Origin: an uncultured Bacillota bacterium
Lineage (GTDB): Bacteria > Bacillota > Clostridia > Lachnospirales > Lachnospiraceae
Length of the DNA stretch: 64,000 bases
NCBI GenBank assembly: GCA_949291945.1
Contig: CASEXH010000001.1
Location: 208,240 to 272,239 of the forward strand
Reading direction: 5' to 3'
Below the pieces are notes generated by a model. It saw only the letters and a list, made by a program, of their open reading frames with translations. It was not told the origin of the DNA and ran no database searches. The position numbers and the translations under genes were made by a program. Positions 1 to 7,733 of this stretch are shown here, one piece after another; position 1 is the stretch's first letter, and each line of letters begins with the position of its first letter.

Positions 1-479
1 CTGGTCAGCTCCAGATGCTGCATCTGGTCAATGCCTACCGGCACCACATCCGCCTGATACAGAAGAATATCTGCCGCCATCAGCACCGGATAGGTAAAAA
101 GTCCTGCATTGATGTTATCTGCGTGTTTTGCAGCCTTGTCTTTGAACTGGGTCATACGGTTCAGTTCACCCATATAAGTAAAGCAGTCCAGGATCCAGGC
201 CAGCTCTGCATGACCGGACACATGAGACTGGTAATAAATACAGTTTTTCTTCGGGTCTAATCCTGCTGCAATATAAAGAGTCAGCAGCGCTCTTGCCCTT
301 TTTCTCAGTGTTGCCGGGTCCTGGCGGATCGTAATAGAATGCATGTCCACCACGCTGTAAAAGCATTCATAATCATCGCTTAAAGTCACCCAGTTTTTCA
401 GAGCCCCCAGATAATTTCCCAGGGTCAGATTCCCCGTGGCCTGCATGCCGCTGAATAAAACTTTTTTATCCTTGTTCAT
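1..479 (-). CDS. trpS: Tryptophanyl-tRNA synthetase, N-terminal part (cut by window edge)
   Basis: Class I aminoacyl-tRNA synthetase that charges tRNA-Trp in the cytoplasm. The 159 visible codons read from ATG at 479 with a GAGGAC-type ribosome site. Near the N-terminus [18 protein letters not shown] carries the class I nucleotide-binding signature in the form usual for TrpRS. It is followed by the tryptophan-pocket stretch around DMHSIT and by a later segment reading [15 protein letters not shown], typical of bacterial TrpRS. The C-terminal half, including the KMSKS loop, lies beyond position 1. Bacterial trpS is about 330-340 codons, so roughly half is present. No T-box is visible in the short gap to the next gene. 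Confidence 0.95.
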   Translation of the reverse strand, partial: MNKDKKVLFSGMQATGNLTLGNYLGALKNWVTLSDDYECFYSVVDMHSITIRQDPATLRKRARALLTLYIAAGLDPKKNCIYYQSHVSGHAELAWILDCFTYMGELNRMTQFKDKAAKHADNINAGLFTYPVLMAADILLYQADVVPVGIDQMQHLELT

Positions 480-555
480 AATTTAAGTCCTCCACTGCTA
501 CGTTTTCCTTAGGAAATATTTTAGCACGTTTCCCCCCTGCGGGCAACTGCGGCTT

Positions 556-1311
556 TTATTTCTCTCCTTCTACCAGAAACATGGGCGTGGAATAATAATT
601 TGCTCTTTCTTCCCGGCTCCATACTTTTTTCCATACGTCTTCTTCTATCACCACTTTTGAACATGCCAGATCTTCCAGAAGTTCTTTGTCCCAGAGAGGA
701 CGGTTGATCTGGCTTAAAGGTACTTTTCTGGCTATATCCTCCATGGCGTCGATATCTGTACAGGTATAATGATCCTCCATATGAAGGGACTCTACCCTTT
801 TTCGGTCCTCTTCGTACTCTTTCCGCTTTTCCTCATCGAAAAGATGATGGTACCAGTTAGCGTCATAGTTCAGGAGTTTTCCTCCTTTTTTCAGCACTCT
901 CAGCCACTCCTGATAGGCCCTGGTAGGATTTTCCAGATTCCAGGTCAGATTCCTGGATACCACAGCGTCAAACGTCTGATCCGGGAAATCCAGATTCTGG
1001 GCATCCATCTGCCTCCACTGGATCCTATCGGCCAGTTCTCCCGCATTATGCCGGGCTTCTTTCAGCATTTCCTCTGTATAGTCCACAGCCGTTACCTGAT
1101 AGCCGGCCTGGGCCAGGATAATGGCGAAAAAACCCGGGCCTGTGCCGATATCCAGGATCTTTACCTCTTCCGGTTTTTTATCCGGAAGATGTTCTCTCAG
1201 ATTTTCCAGCCAGATCTGCCTCTGCTGTGTAGCCAGCTCTCCCTGGTTTACCTGGGAATATCCCTCCGCTCTTTTTTTCCAGTATTCTTCTATCTGATTC
1301 AGCAATTCCAT
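556..1311 (-). CDS. Class I SAM-dependent methyltransferase
   Basis: A 251-residue cytoplasmic methyltransferase of the Methyltransf_11/25 type. Motif I, ILDIGTGPGFFAIILAQ, sits at about residues 52-68 and forms the SAM-binding loop. It is followed by an acidic strand end (TAVDYTEEML) and a motif IV-like DAVVSRNLTW. The C-terminal half reads NYDANWYHHLFDEEKRKEYEEDR, shared by clostridial proteins of this group. The substrate cannot be told from sequence. It could be a small molecule, a corrinoid-linked substrate or a lipid. It is transcribed alone, about 75 bp upstream of the trpS start on the same strand, and diverges from luxS. Confidence 0.8.
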   Translation of the reverse strand: MELLNQIEEYWKKRAEGYSQVNQGELATQQRQIWLENLREHLPDKKPEEVKILDIGTGPGFFAIILAQAGYQVTAVDYTEEMLKEARHNAGELADRIQWRQMDAQNLDFPDQTFDAVVSRNLTWNLENPTRAYQEWLRVLKKGGKLLNYDANWYHHLFDEEKRKEYEEDRKRVESLHMEDHYTCTDIDAMEDIARKVPLSQINRPLWDKELLEDLACSKVVIEEDVWKKVWSREERANYYSTPMFLVEGEK

Positions 1312-1420
1312 ATTTTTGTTTCCTTCCCTGTATTCTAAGTTCTTGATTTATGCTAATTATTCTGGAAGGAAGTATACCATGGATTTCTTTTGTCTCACAA
1401 GCCCCCTAAGGGGTTATACT

Positions 1421-1449
1421 TTGACATTCCACTTTCCAGCGTCTATAAT
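1421..1449 (+). promoter_or_regulatory. Consensus sigma-A promoter of luxS
   Basis: TTGACA at 1421-1426 and TATAAT at 1444-1449 are both perfect hexamers with the optimal 17-bp spacer. Transcription should start near 1456, about 50 nt ahead of the luxS ATG. A short GC-rich inverted repeat (CCCCCTAAGGGG, 1403-1414) lies just upstream of the -35. Confidence 0.9.
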
Positions 1450-1506
1450 AAAGGTATGGCAGAAACACCTTCTATGCCTATTATTAACCTAGAAAGGACT
1501 GAAAAA

Positions 1507-1986
1507 ATGGAAAAAATCGCAAGCTTTACCATTGACCATATCAAGCTGAAACCAGGTGTTTATGTATCCCGGAAAGACCATGTAGGTGCTGAGACCATTA
1601 CCACTTTCGACCTGCGTATGACCTCCCCTAATGATGAACCTGTTATGAATACTGCAGAAGTTCATACCATTGAACATCTGGGCGCAACTTTTTTAAGAAA
1701 CCATCCGGTTTTCGGCTCCAAAACCGTTTACTTCGGCCCCATGGGCTGTCGTACCGGCTTTTATCTCCTGCTGGCAGGAGACTACGAGTCAAAAGATATC
1801 GTAGACCTGGTAAAAGAAATGTTTATTTTTATCCGGGATTTTAAAGGGGAAGTGCCCGGTGCCTCTCCGAAAGACTGCGGCAACTACCTGGATATGAATC
1901 TGGGAATGGCTAATTATCTGGCGAAAAAATATCTGGATGAGGTTCTGGCAGATATTTCCCAGGACCGGCTGGTATATCCGGAATAA
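1507..1986 (+). CDS. luxS: S-ribosylhomocysteine lyase (AI-2 synthase)
   Basis: Cleaves S-ribosylhomocysteine to homocysteine and DPD, the AI-2 precursor, in the activated methyl cycle. The metal site is seen as HTIEHLGATFLRNH (HxxEH, about residues 54-67 of the 159-residue product) plus a downstream Cys in the segment reading SPKDCGNY. GPMGCRTGFYLL is a further family signature. The length matches LuxS. The ATG at 1507 was chosen over the upstream in-frame ATGs because AGAAAGGA lies about 8 nt ahead and homology begins at MEKIASFTIDH; the upstream ATGs overlap the promoter region. The gene stands alone between a consensus promoter and a bidirectional terminator. Confidence 0.97.
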   Translation: MEKIASFTIDHIKLKPGVYVSRKDHVGAETITTFDLRMTSPNDEPVMNTAEVHTIEHLGATFLRNHPVFGSKTVYFGPMGCRTGFYLLLAGDYESKDIVDLVKEMFIFIRDFKGEVPGASPKDCGNYLDMNLGMANYLAKKYLDEVLADISQDRLVYPE

Positions 1987-1991
1987 AATAC

Positions 1992-2035
1992 AGTACCGGT
2001 ACAGAGGCTTTTATTTCTCTGTACTGGTACTTTTC
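1992..2035. terminator. Bidirectional terminator between luxS and yqeC-mocA
   Basis: An inverted repeat of about 15 bp (AGTACCGGTACAGAG pairing with CTCTGTACTGGTACT) is followed by TTTTC on the plus strand and by a T-rich run on the minus strand. Convergent luxS and the selenium-cluster operon can both end here. The right arm also encodes the last codons of the minus-strand gene. Confidence 0.8.
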
Positions 2036-3321
2036 TTTGTATCCCAATCCTCTAACTCTCCGGGATCTTCTGTCTCATAAAAAAACACTTCATCTATATG
2101 TCTTTTCAAGACGCTTTTTCCTCCTGTATCTCCCTGGAGTTCCATCAACTCCAACACAAAACAATTATGAAAGATCACCGGATTTCCCGGAGTCTTCCGG
2201 TAAGACATACAGCCGATCCTTTTTCCACTTTCCCGAAAATCCTTCAGGAAGTTTTCCACCGTCTTTTTCTGAAGGAACGGCTGGTCTGCTACAAAAAACA
2301 TATAATAATCCTCTGTATCCCGGCCCTTAAAACTTCTGGCCGCCTCCAGACCGATCTGAAGAGAAGAAGAAATCCCCCTCTCACTGTGAGGATTTTTCAC
2401 TCCGAAAATCCCCTGTCTTCTGGCTTCTTTTAAAATCTCCTCATACTGGCTGACTACTACCAGAGAATCTGCCAGACCTTCTTTCTGTATTTTCTTCAGT
2501 CTTTCCATAGTCCACAGATACATGGACTTTCCCTTTATGGGATACAGCAGTTTGTTTTCTCCAAATCTTCTGGAGAAACCTGCGGCCAGAAGGATCAGAT
2601 GTATACGTTTCTTTTTCTCCTCCCTGGTATGAAGGAACACCGGGACTGACATCCGGGCTTCTATAATTCTTTTCATTTTTTCCGGTTCTTCCAGAAGATC
2701 CTGCTGATTCAGGATCACCGCCAGTTTTCTCCCCGGGTATTGTTCTTTTAAAGGTTCCACATAGCCTTTTTCCAATAGCTGCCCCAGTGTCTCCCCGGTA
2801 AGGGTCCTGTTTTCTGGACCAAGGATCTTCTTCGCATATTCCAGCCTGTGGCAGACTTGATCCAGAGGTCTGCCAAGGGCAGAAGCGCCTGCCAGGATCA
2901 GGATATGAGTGGTATCCTCCCTGATCACCGGTTCGTTTTTTCCCGGTACTTTTACCGGAAATTTTCTGGAACCGTCCGCTTCTGTGAGAACTGCCTGGGC
3001 TTTGGAAGCTGCCTCCGTGTATTCCGCCTCAGAAAGTCCCCGGATTTTTTCCCAAGTCTCGCTGCCGGATCCGGCGATCACCACCCCCGGGCTCTCCAGG
3101 GCCTTTCTGATATTTTCTGCCGGCTGGTCGATCCAGCCGGTTCTTCCCAGGATCTCCGGCCGTTCCATATGAACAGTGGTGGTGACCAGGACTCTTTTCC
3201 CCCGGGCAGCCCAGTCATCGGCCAGTTCCAGGATACAGGAAGTCTTCCCCCCGGCCCCCACAAAGGAAACCGCCGGTCTTTCTGTCCTTCCCAGCTTTTC
3301 TATGATTTCATACATCTTCAT
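2011..3321 (-). CDS. YqeC-MocA fusion: selenium/molybdenum cofactor maturation protein
   Basis: A 436-residue two-domain protein. Residues 1 to about 235 match YqeC, the putative selenium-dependent hydroxylase accessory protein, with a P-loop-like SFVGAGGKTSCILELA near residue 20 and a LTEADGSR segment. Residues from about 240 match the MobA-like nucleotidyltransferase MocA (molybdenum cofactor cytidylyltransferase), with LILLAAGFSRRFGENKLL as the nucleotide-binding signature and FVADQPFL as the metal-binding loop. MocA proteins make the MCD form of the cofactor for xanthine-dehydrogenase-type enzymes. The ATG overlaps the yqeB stop by 4 bp (ATGA), implying translational coupling. In many relatives the two domains are separate genes. 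The last six residues are encoded inside the terminator hairpin. Confidence 0.85.
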   Translation of the reverse strand: MKMYEIIEKLGRTERPAVSFVGAGGKTSCILELADDWAARGKRVLVTTTVHMERPEILGRTGWIDQPAENIRKALESPGVVIAGSGSETWEKIRGLSEAEYTEAASKAQAVLTEADGSRKFPVKVPGKNEPVIREDTTHILILAGASALGRPLDQVCHRLEYAKKILGPENRTLTGETLGQLLEKGYVEPLKEQYPGRKLAVILNQQDLLEEPEKMKRIIEARMSVPVFLHTREEKKKRIHLILLAAGFSRRFGENKLLYPIKGKSMYLWTMERLKKIQKEGLADSLVVVSQYEEILKEARRQGIFGVKNPHSERGISSSLQIGLEAARSFKGRDTEDYYMFFVADQPFLQKKTVENFLKDFRESGKRIGCMSYRKTPGNPVIFHNCFVLELMELQGDTGGKSVLKRHIDEVFFYETEDPGELEDWDTKKSTSTEK

Positions 3322-4133
3322 CTTTCCAGCACACCCTTTTCATAGGCGCTGACCAGTTCCAGAACGCTTCCCGCAATACATCTGGCTTTATCCGATATCA
3401 AAGCGCAATGAGCCTGAGACTCTTTTCTGGGATCCACATCTGCGATCTTGAAATGTTCCGTCACAGGGTATCCCTCCTGGATAATTCCTCTCAGGACACC
3501 GGAGATTTCCGTACAGACAGAGGCAGGGGCTCCTTCTCTTTCTACCCATCCGATCCGGCTGCCCTTTTCCACCCAGTCTCCGATCTCTTTTTCCTGATGA
3601 AAGATTCCCGGGCAGGGAGAATGGATCACTCTTTCTTTTCCATAGCCGCCGATCATCCCGGGAACTCCTGTGTTTGGGATAGCTGCCCCCTGGGAAATGA
3701 TCCTTCCCAGATAATGTCCTCTCTTGGTCTCTATCACATAATCCACATCTTCGCCTGCAGTAAAACCGGGGCCCAGGGCTATGGTCAGTTCTGCCATATC
3801 TCTTCTGGTCCCCAGATTCTTCTTAGCCAGGATCCCATCTACAAGAATATCCGGATGATACTTTTCAAGACATTTCCCCTGAGGATCCACGATCAGCTGG
3901 GGACGGTTCCAGGAAACCCGGCCCAGAGCTTCCTCAAAGCTTTCCGCCCGGCTGCAGGTCAGGCCTTCTACTTCCATGGTTTCCTCGTAAACAGCCTGGC
4001 AAAAAGACACCAGACGGCGGATAGCCGATGGCCGCTCACATTCCAGGATGATCACCGGATAGCCGCTTTTGCAAAGTCTGTGTATCGTGGCCGTAGCCAG
4101 ATCACCGCCGCCTCTTACAATAATCGGTTTCAT
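3318..4133 (-). CDS. yqeB: Selenium-dependent molybdenum hydroxylase accessory protein YqeB
   Basis: A 271-residue protein of the EF2563/YqeB family, found almost only beside selenium-dependent molybdenum hydroxylase genes and thought to take part in maturing the selenium-containing molybdenum site. The start IVRGGGDLATATIHRL is a Rossmann-like glycine motif. GPGFTAGEDVDYVIETKRGH and NTGVPGMIGGYG are family signatures. The ATG at 4133 is preceded by GGGAGAAATTT. It lies 18 bp after yedF and overlaps yqeC-mocA by 4 bp, so the four genes 5080-2011 look like one operon. The biochemical activity is not established; the role is inferred from family context. Confidence 0.85.
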   Translation of the reverse strand: MKPIIVRGGGDLATATIHRLCKSGYPVIILECERPSAIRRLVSFCQAVYEETMEVEGLTCSRAESFEEALGRVSWNRPQLIVDPQGKCLEKYHPDILVDGILAKKNLGTRRDMAELTIALGPGFTAGEDVDYVIETKRGHYLGRIISQGAAIPNTGVPGMIGGYGKERVIHSPCPGIFHQEKEIGDWVEKGSRIGWVEREGAPASVCTEISGVLRGIIQEGYPVTEHFKIADVDPRKESQAHCALISDKARCIAGSVLELVSAYEKGVLER

Positions 4134-4151
4134 AAATTTCTCCCTTGAATC

Positions 4152-4769
4152 TTATGGTTTTATGATCAGATCGGCTTTAGACTGAGTCTCTGCGATCACA
4201 TACATATTAACGACCGTTCCCACTGCCAGCTTCTCCTTCATCTTATAAAAGTCCAGACAGGTGCCGCAGGTACAGATCCTGGTGCCTTCTTTTTCCAGGG
4301 TTTTCAGATCTTCCAGGACCGGAGAGCCTTCGCAGGTGAGAAATGCTCCCTTATTATAAAATAAAACCGTATCCGGCAGCTTTTCCAGCTGAGTCAGGGA
4401 ATAAATAAATCCTTTGATCAGGATCTGTCCAAGCTCCGGTTCTCCCTCTCCCATTTTGTCGGAGGAGATCACTACCACCGTGTTCTTCTGCCCCTGAGGT
4501 GCGCAGGAAATGTATTCCGGTTCTTTTTCTTCCCGGGAAGTTCCCTCTTTTTTCACAGTAATCTTCACTTCATAATGCTTGTCCCCCAGTTTTGTCATCT
4601 CATAATCTGCCTCCTGGGAATTGGCCAGCTTTCTCAGATTTTCCGTTGCCACTTCATTATCTACCTGAACGAGTATTACGTCTCCCGGCTGGCTTTTATC
4701 CATTTCCTTCTTTGCAAGTATTACCGGTTTCGGACAGGTCATGCCCATAGCGTCTACTGTTTTTTCCAT
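4152..4769 (-). CDS. yedF: YedF: TusA-like/DsrE-like selenium metabolism protein
   Basis: A 205-residue protein with an N-terminal SirA/TusA domain and a C-terminal DsrE-like domain. The TusA cysteine lies in MGMTCPKPVI at about residue 11. The DsrE part holds VVISSDKMGEGEPELG and CTCGTCLDFY, with cysteines suited to persulfide or selenide carriage. Family members occur with selD, selA and molybdenum hydroxylase genes and are proposed to handle selenium. The start at 4769 was chosen because AAAGGAG lies 8-9 nt upstream and MEKTVDAMG is the family N-terminus; a longer frame to 4829 has no such support. It belongs to the operon with DUF3343, yqeB and yqeC-mocA. Confidence 0.88.
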   Translation of the reverse strand: MEKTVDAMGMTCPKPVILAKKEMDKSQPGDVILVQVDNEVATENLRKLANSQEADYEMTKLGDKHYEVKITVKKEGTSREEKEPEYISCAPQGQKNTVVVISSDKMGEGEPELGQILIKGFIYSLTQLEKLPDTVLFYNKGAFLTCEGSPVLEDLKTLEKEGTRICTCGTCLDFYKMKEKLAVGTVVNMYVIAETQSKADLIIKP

Positions 4770-4837
4770 AAGTTTTTCTCCTTTTCTCCTTTTTCCAGGC
4801 AGCACCTCCGTTGCTCCCCGGACCGCCATCTTTCAGA

Positions 4838-5080
4838 TCATGAATAAAGAGATACCCGGTGGATTCCTTTTGCCTGGATCCCACCGTCGTTGATCGCCTG
4901 TCGGATCCGCTCTTCTTCCTCTGGTTCCGTACACCAGGCAATGCCGCATTCTGCAGAAATTTCACTTGGAAGGGGAATGATCCGTCCGGGTATCTGGTTT
5001 TTCAGACAGTATTTTTCTGCTGCCATAGCCTGGGTTGTGGTCAGAAACGAAACCACCAGCTTTTCTTTTTTCTCTCTCAT
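4838..5080 (-). CDS. DUF3343 domain protein
   Basis: A small 80-residue protein. LVVSFLTTTQAMAAEKYCL followed by GRIIPLPSEISAECGIAWC is the DUF3343 signature, including the SAxCGxAW segment with a conserved cysteine. Its function is unknown, but the family repeatedly neighbours yedF and other selenium genes, as here where it heads the operon. The ATG at 5080 has GGAG 6-7 nt upstream. A frame extending to 5140 adds 20 residues with no family similarity and was not used. The gene diverges from the nitroreductase at 5211. Confidence 0.82.
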   Translation of the reverse strand: MREKKEKLVVSFLTTTQAMAAEKYCLKNQIPGRIIPLPSEISAECGIAWCTEPEEEERIRQAINDGGIQAKGIHRVSLYS

Positions 5081-5210
5081 AGATTTCTCCAATGTTCCAT
5101 ATTGCAATTTTCTTTTACTATGATAACAAAACCGGGACAAAAATCAAGTTTTATGGTAGAATCTAAAAAACAGTAAAACAAAAATCTTCTCTCCAGGAAA
5201 GGATCGTATT

Positions 5211-6002
5211 ATGGTAAAGATTGACAGAGAAAAATGTATCGGATGTGGCCTTTGTGCCGATGATTGTATCGCCTTAAATATAAAGATCCAGGATAAAAAG
5301 GCGCAGATCCTGACGGACTGCCTCCAATGCGGACACTGTGTGGCAGTCTGTCCCAAAGGCGCCGTTTCTATCCCGGAATATGACATGGCAGATGTTGAAG
5401 CGTATGATCCGGAAAGTTTCCGCCTGAAACCAGATCAGGTCCTTCATGCCATAAAATTCCGCCGTAGTATCCGCTGCTACAAACCTCAGAAGCTGTCCAG
5501 GGAGGACATGGAGCTTCTGGTACAGGCCGGCCGTTATACTGCTACTGCAAAGAATTGTCAGGGCAATAGTTTTATATTTGTCCAAGAAGAGTTGGGACAG
5601 CTAAAATCTATGGTCTGGGAATATATTGAAAACAGAACGGCTCAGGAAGGACAAGAAGTCAGCCGTGACCTGCTCCCTTACCTTTCCTTTAATAAAAGAA
5701 GAAAAGCAGATCCCGCCGACGATTATCTTTTCCGCAATGCCCCTGCCCTGTTGTTTATTACTTCAGAACGGCCTCTGGACGCAGGGCTTGCTGCCCAAAA
5801 CATAGAAACTCTGGCTGTTTCCATGGATATAGGCGTGCTGTATAATGGATATCTGGCCCGGACCGCCAATGCCGATCCGGCTTTAAAAGAATGGCTTGGC
5901 ATTGCAGGGGAAACGATCCAGGCCTGTATGCTTTTAGGCTATCCCGACAGGCGTTATGTACGCACAGCTCCCAGAAAAGAAGCCCGTGTAATCTGGAAAT
6001 AG
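5211..6002 (+). CDS. Ferredoxin-nitroreductase fusion oxidoreductase
   Basis: A 263-residue flavin enzyme with an N-terminal 2[4Fe-4S] ferredoxin domain: CIGCGLCADDC at about residues 9-19 and CLQCGHCVAVCP at about 43-54. An FMN-dependent nitroreductase domain follows from about residue 75 (FRRSIRCYKPQKLSREDM is the FMN-binding start). The fusion suggests ferredoxin-supplied electrons reduce the flavin, which then reduces a small substrate such as a nitro- or quinone-like compound. Such fusions are common in anaerobic Clostridia; the physiological substrate is unknown. It is monocistronic, divergent from the selenium operon, and followed by tRNA-Thr. Confidence 0.9.
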   Translation: MVKIDREKCIGCGLCADDCIALNIKIQDKKAQILTDCLQCGHCVAVCPKGAVSIPEYDMADVEAYDPESFRLKPDQVLHAIKFRRSIRCYKPQKLSREDMELLVQAGRYTATAKNCQGNSFIFVQEELGQLKSMVWEYIENRTAQEGQEVSRDLLPYLSFNKRRKADPADDYLFRNAPALLFITSERPLDAGLAAQNIETLAVSMDIGVLYNGYLARTANADPALKEWLGIAGETIQACMLLGYPDRRYVRTAPRKEARVIWK

Positions 6003-6080
6003 CAGAATCATAAAATTTTCTTCTATCCGACGTCCAATGGCTGAATAGTTATAATTTTCTCAAAAAAACCAAAAAATATG

Positions 6081-6109
6081 TTGACAGATATATCTCTTTT
6101 TGATAGAAT
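6081..6109 (+). promoter_or_regulatory. Promoter of tRNA-Thr
   Basis: TTGACA at 6081-6086 and TAGAAT at 6104-6109 with a 17-bp spacer, about 30 nt upstream of the mature tRNA 5' end. This is a strong sigma-A promoter, as expected for a stand-alone tRNA gene. Confidence 0.85.
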
Positions 6110-6139
6110 ACATAACTGTGATACGCAACAGCACAGTTT

Positions 6140-6212
6140 GCTGCCTTGGCTCAGTCGGTAGAGCGTCGCCTTGGTAAGGCGGAGGTCGGCGGTTCAAGTC
6201 CGCTAGGCAGCT
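6140..6212 (+). tRNA. tRNA-Thr(GGT)
   Basis: All four arms fold. Acceptor GCTGCCT (6140-6146) pairs with AGGCAGC (6205-6211). The D stem is GCTC/GAGC. The anticodon stem TCGCC/GGCGG encloses loop TTGGTAA with anticodon GGT at 6173-6175. The T arm is GGCGG-TTCAAGT-CCGCT. The discriminator is T. CCA is not encoded. It is a single-gene transcription unit with its own promoter and terminator. Confidence 0.97.
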
Positions 6213-6216
6213 CTGA

Positions 6217-6249
6217 AAAGAACCCTTGGAATTCCAAGGGTTCTTTTTT
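6217..6249. terminator. Terminator after tRNA-Thr, shared with scrB
   Basis: A perfect stem (AGAACCCTTGG pairing with CCAAGGGTTCT, loop AATT) is followed by T6 on the plus strand. On the minus strand the same stem is followed by TTTTC, so it can also end the scrA-scrB transcript coming from the right. Confidence 0.9.
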
Positions 6250-6303
6250 ATCACATCTGCCGGGAAACTATGGTTCTGCCCGTCCGAGTCCCAATAATAC
6301 GGT

Positions 6304-7719
6304 TCAGTCAGTTACGATCTCTTTAAACAGGATCTCCGCTTCAGGCGCTTTTATCCGGATATCTGCTTTTTCCGGATAGTACCGGGTAGAAAACACGTAC
6401 TCTCCATCATTGAGGAATACCTCCACAGAAGAAGTATCTGTAAGGATCCTTACATTTTTCAGAACATCCAGTTCCACATATCTTCTTCCTCTTCCTGCGG
6501 AAACACTTGTCTTTTCCTGATCTTTAAACCCCATCTCGAACCGGCCTTCCCGGTATTCCAGAACCAGTTCTTCTCCCAGGACAGCCTGGAACTGATTATG
6601 GCTGATATGGGAAATTTCTGCCTGATATACAGGATGATCTCTCATCTCTAAAGCATCCTTTTTTCTTTCCAACAGCCGGCATTTTTTTTCCAGTTCCCGG
6701 ACAGGTCTCTGGCAGGGAATCCCGTCTTTTATATAGATTTCTCTTGGGAAGGTAAAGCAATGCTGCCACCCGTCTTCGATAGTCCTATTGGTATATTCTT
6801 TACAATCCGGCATTCCCATCCAGCCGATCTGTATGATTCTGCCGTCCTCTGTCCGGAAGCTCTGAGGGGCATAGTAATCAAATCCATAATCCCAAAGCCG
6901 GTACTCTCCCAGATGATACTTGCCGGAAATTTCTCCTTCCAGGAGGAAATACCCGGACTGGTATACATTCCGGTCTTCCCACTGGCCTCCCGTAAGCCCC
7001 TGGACAGAGGCTGAAAGGATCTTCTGGTCTCCGATTTCAAAATAATCCGGACATTCCCACATATAGCCAAAGGGTTTATCTGTCTTCACACGGTTTGCCA
7101 GGCTCCAGTGGATCCTGTCTTCTGACTGATAGAGAAGGACCTGGCCTTCATCTTTTTTCGTACGGGCTCCCAGAATCATATAGTAGGTGTCTTCTTTCTT
7201 CCAGACCTTAGGATCCCGGACATGAAGGGTAAGATCGGATGGATAATCTCCGTTATCCATCAGCTTTCTCTTTCTTCCAAAATGGATCCCGTCTCTGCTG
7301 GATACCAGAACAGTATTAGCCTGGCGTCCGGTATTAATATAGTCATATTCTCCGTCTTCCAGCTTTACATTTCCGGTATAATACAGAAACATTTCCCCGT
7401 CTTCGATAAAGGCTGCTCCGGAATAAACGCCGCTGCAGTCAAAGGGCTGATCCGGGTATAAGGGAACACCCTGGTACTCCCAGTCAATCATATCAGTGCT
7501 GGTGTAATGGCCCCACATCTTCACGCCGCCCTCCGGATTAAAAGGGGAATACTGAAAAAATCCGTGGTAGATCCCCTGGAACTGACATAATCCATTGGGA
7601 TCATTCAGCCATCCCACAGGGGGCATGAGATGGATTTTCTGGCGGAAGGGATCTTTTCCCTCCGCCTTTTTCTCTGCTGCCTTTGTTAATTTCTTTAAAT
7701 CTTCTGTCAATGCAGTCAT
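6304..7719 (-). CDS. scrB: Sucrose-6-phosphate hydrolase (GH32)
   Basis: Splits sucrose-6-phosphate, delivered by the PTS, into glucose-6-phosphate and fructose. This 471-residue cytoplasmic GH32 enzyme shows the nucleophile motif WLNDPNG near residue 36, the transition-state stabiliser in VRDPKVW near 167, and the acid/base glutamate in WECPDYF near 222. A five-bladed propeller is followed by the GH32 C-terminal beta-sandwich. The ATG at 7719 has AGGAGA 8 nt upstream. It lies 14 bp downstream of scrA and is surely cotranscribed with it. Confidence 0.95.
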   Translation of the reverse strand: MTALTEDLKKLTKAAEKKAEGKDPFRQKIHLMPPVGWLNDPNGLCQFQGIYHGFFQYSPFNPEGGVKMWGHYTSTDMIDWEYQGVPLYPDQPFDCSGVYSGAAFIEDGEMFLYYTGNVKLEDGEYDYINTGRQANTVLVSSRDGIHFGRKRKLMDNGDYPSDLTLHVRDPKVWKKEDTYYMILGARTKKDEGQVLLYQSEDRIHWSLANRVKTDKPFGYMWECPDYFEIGDQKILSASVQGLTGGQWEDRNVYQSGYFLLEGEISGKYHLGEYRLWDYGFDYYAPQSFRTEDGRIIQIGWMGMPDCKEYTNRTIEDGWQHCFTFPREIYIKDGIPCQRPVRELEKKCRLLERKKDALEMRDHPVYQAEISHISHNQFQAVLGEELVLEYREGRFEMGFKDQEKTSVSAGRGRRYVELDVLKNVRILTDTSSVEVFLNDGEYVFSTRYYPEKADIRIKAPEAEILFKEIVTD

Positions 7720-7733
7720 AGCATATTCTCCTA

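Noticed and set aside
1390..1506. Extended N-terminus of LuxS
   Set aside because: The extension overlaps the consensus promoter and its start region; LuxS similarity and the ribosome site begin at 1507.
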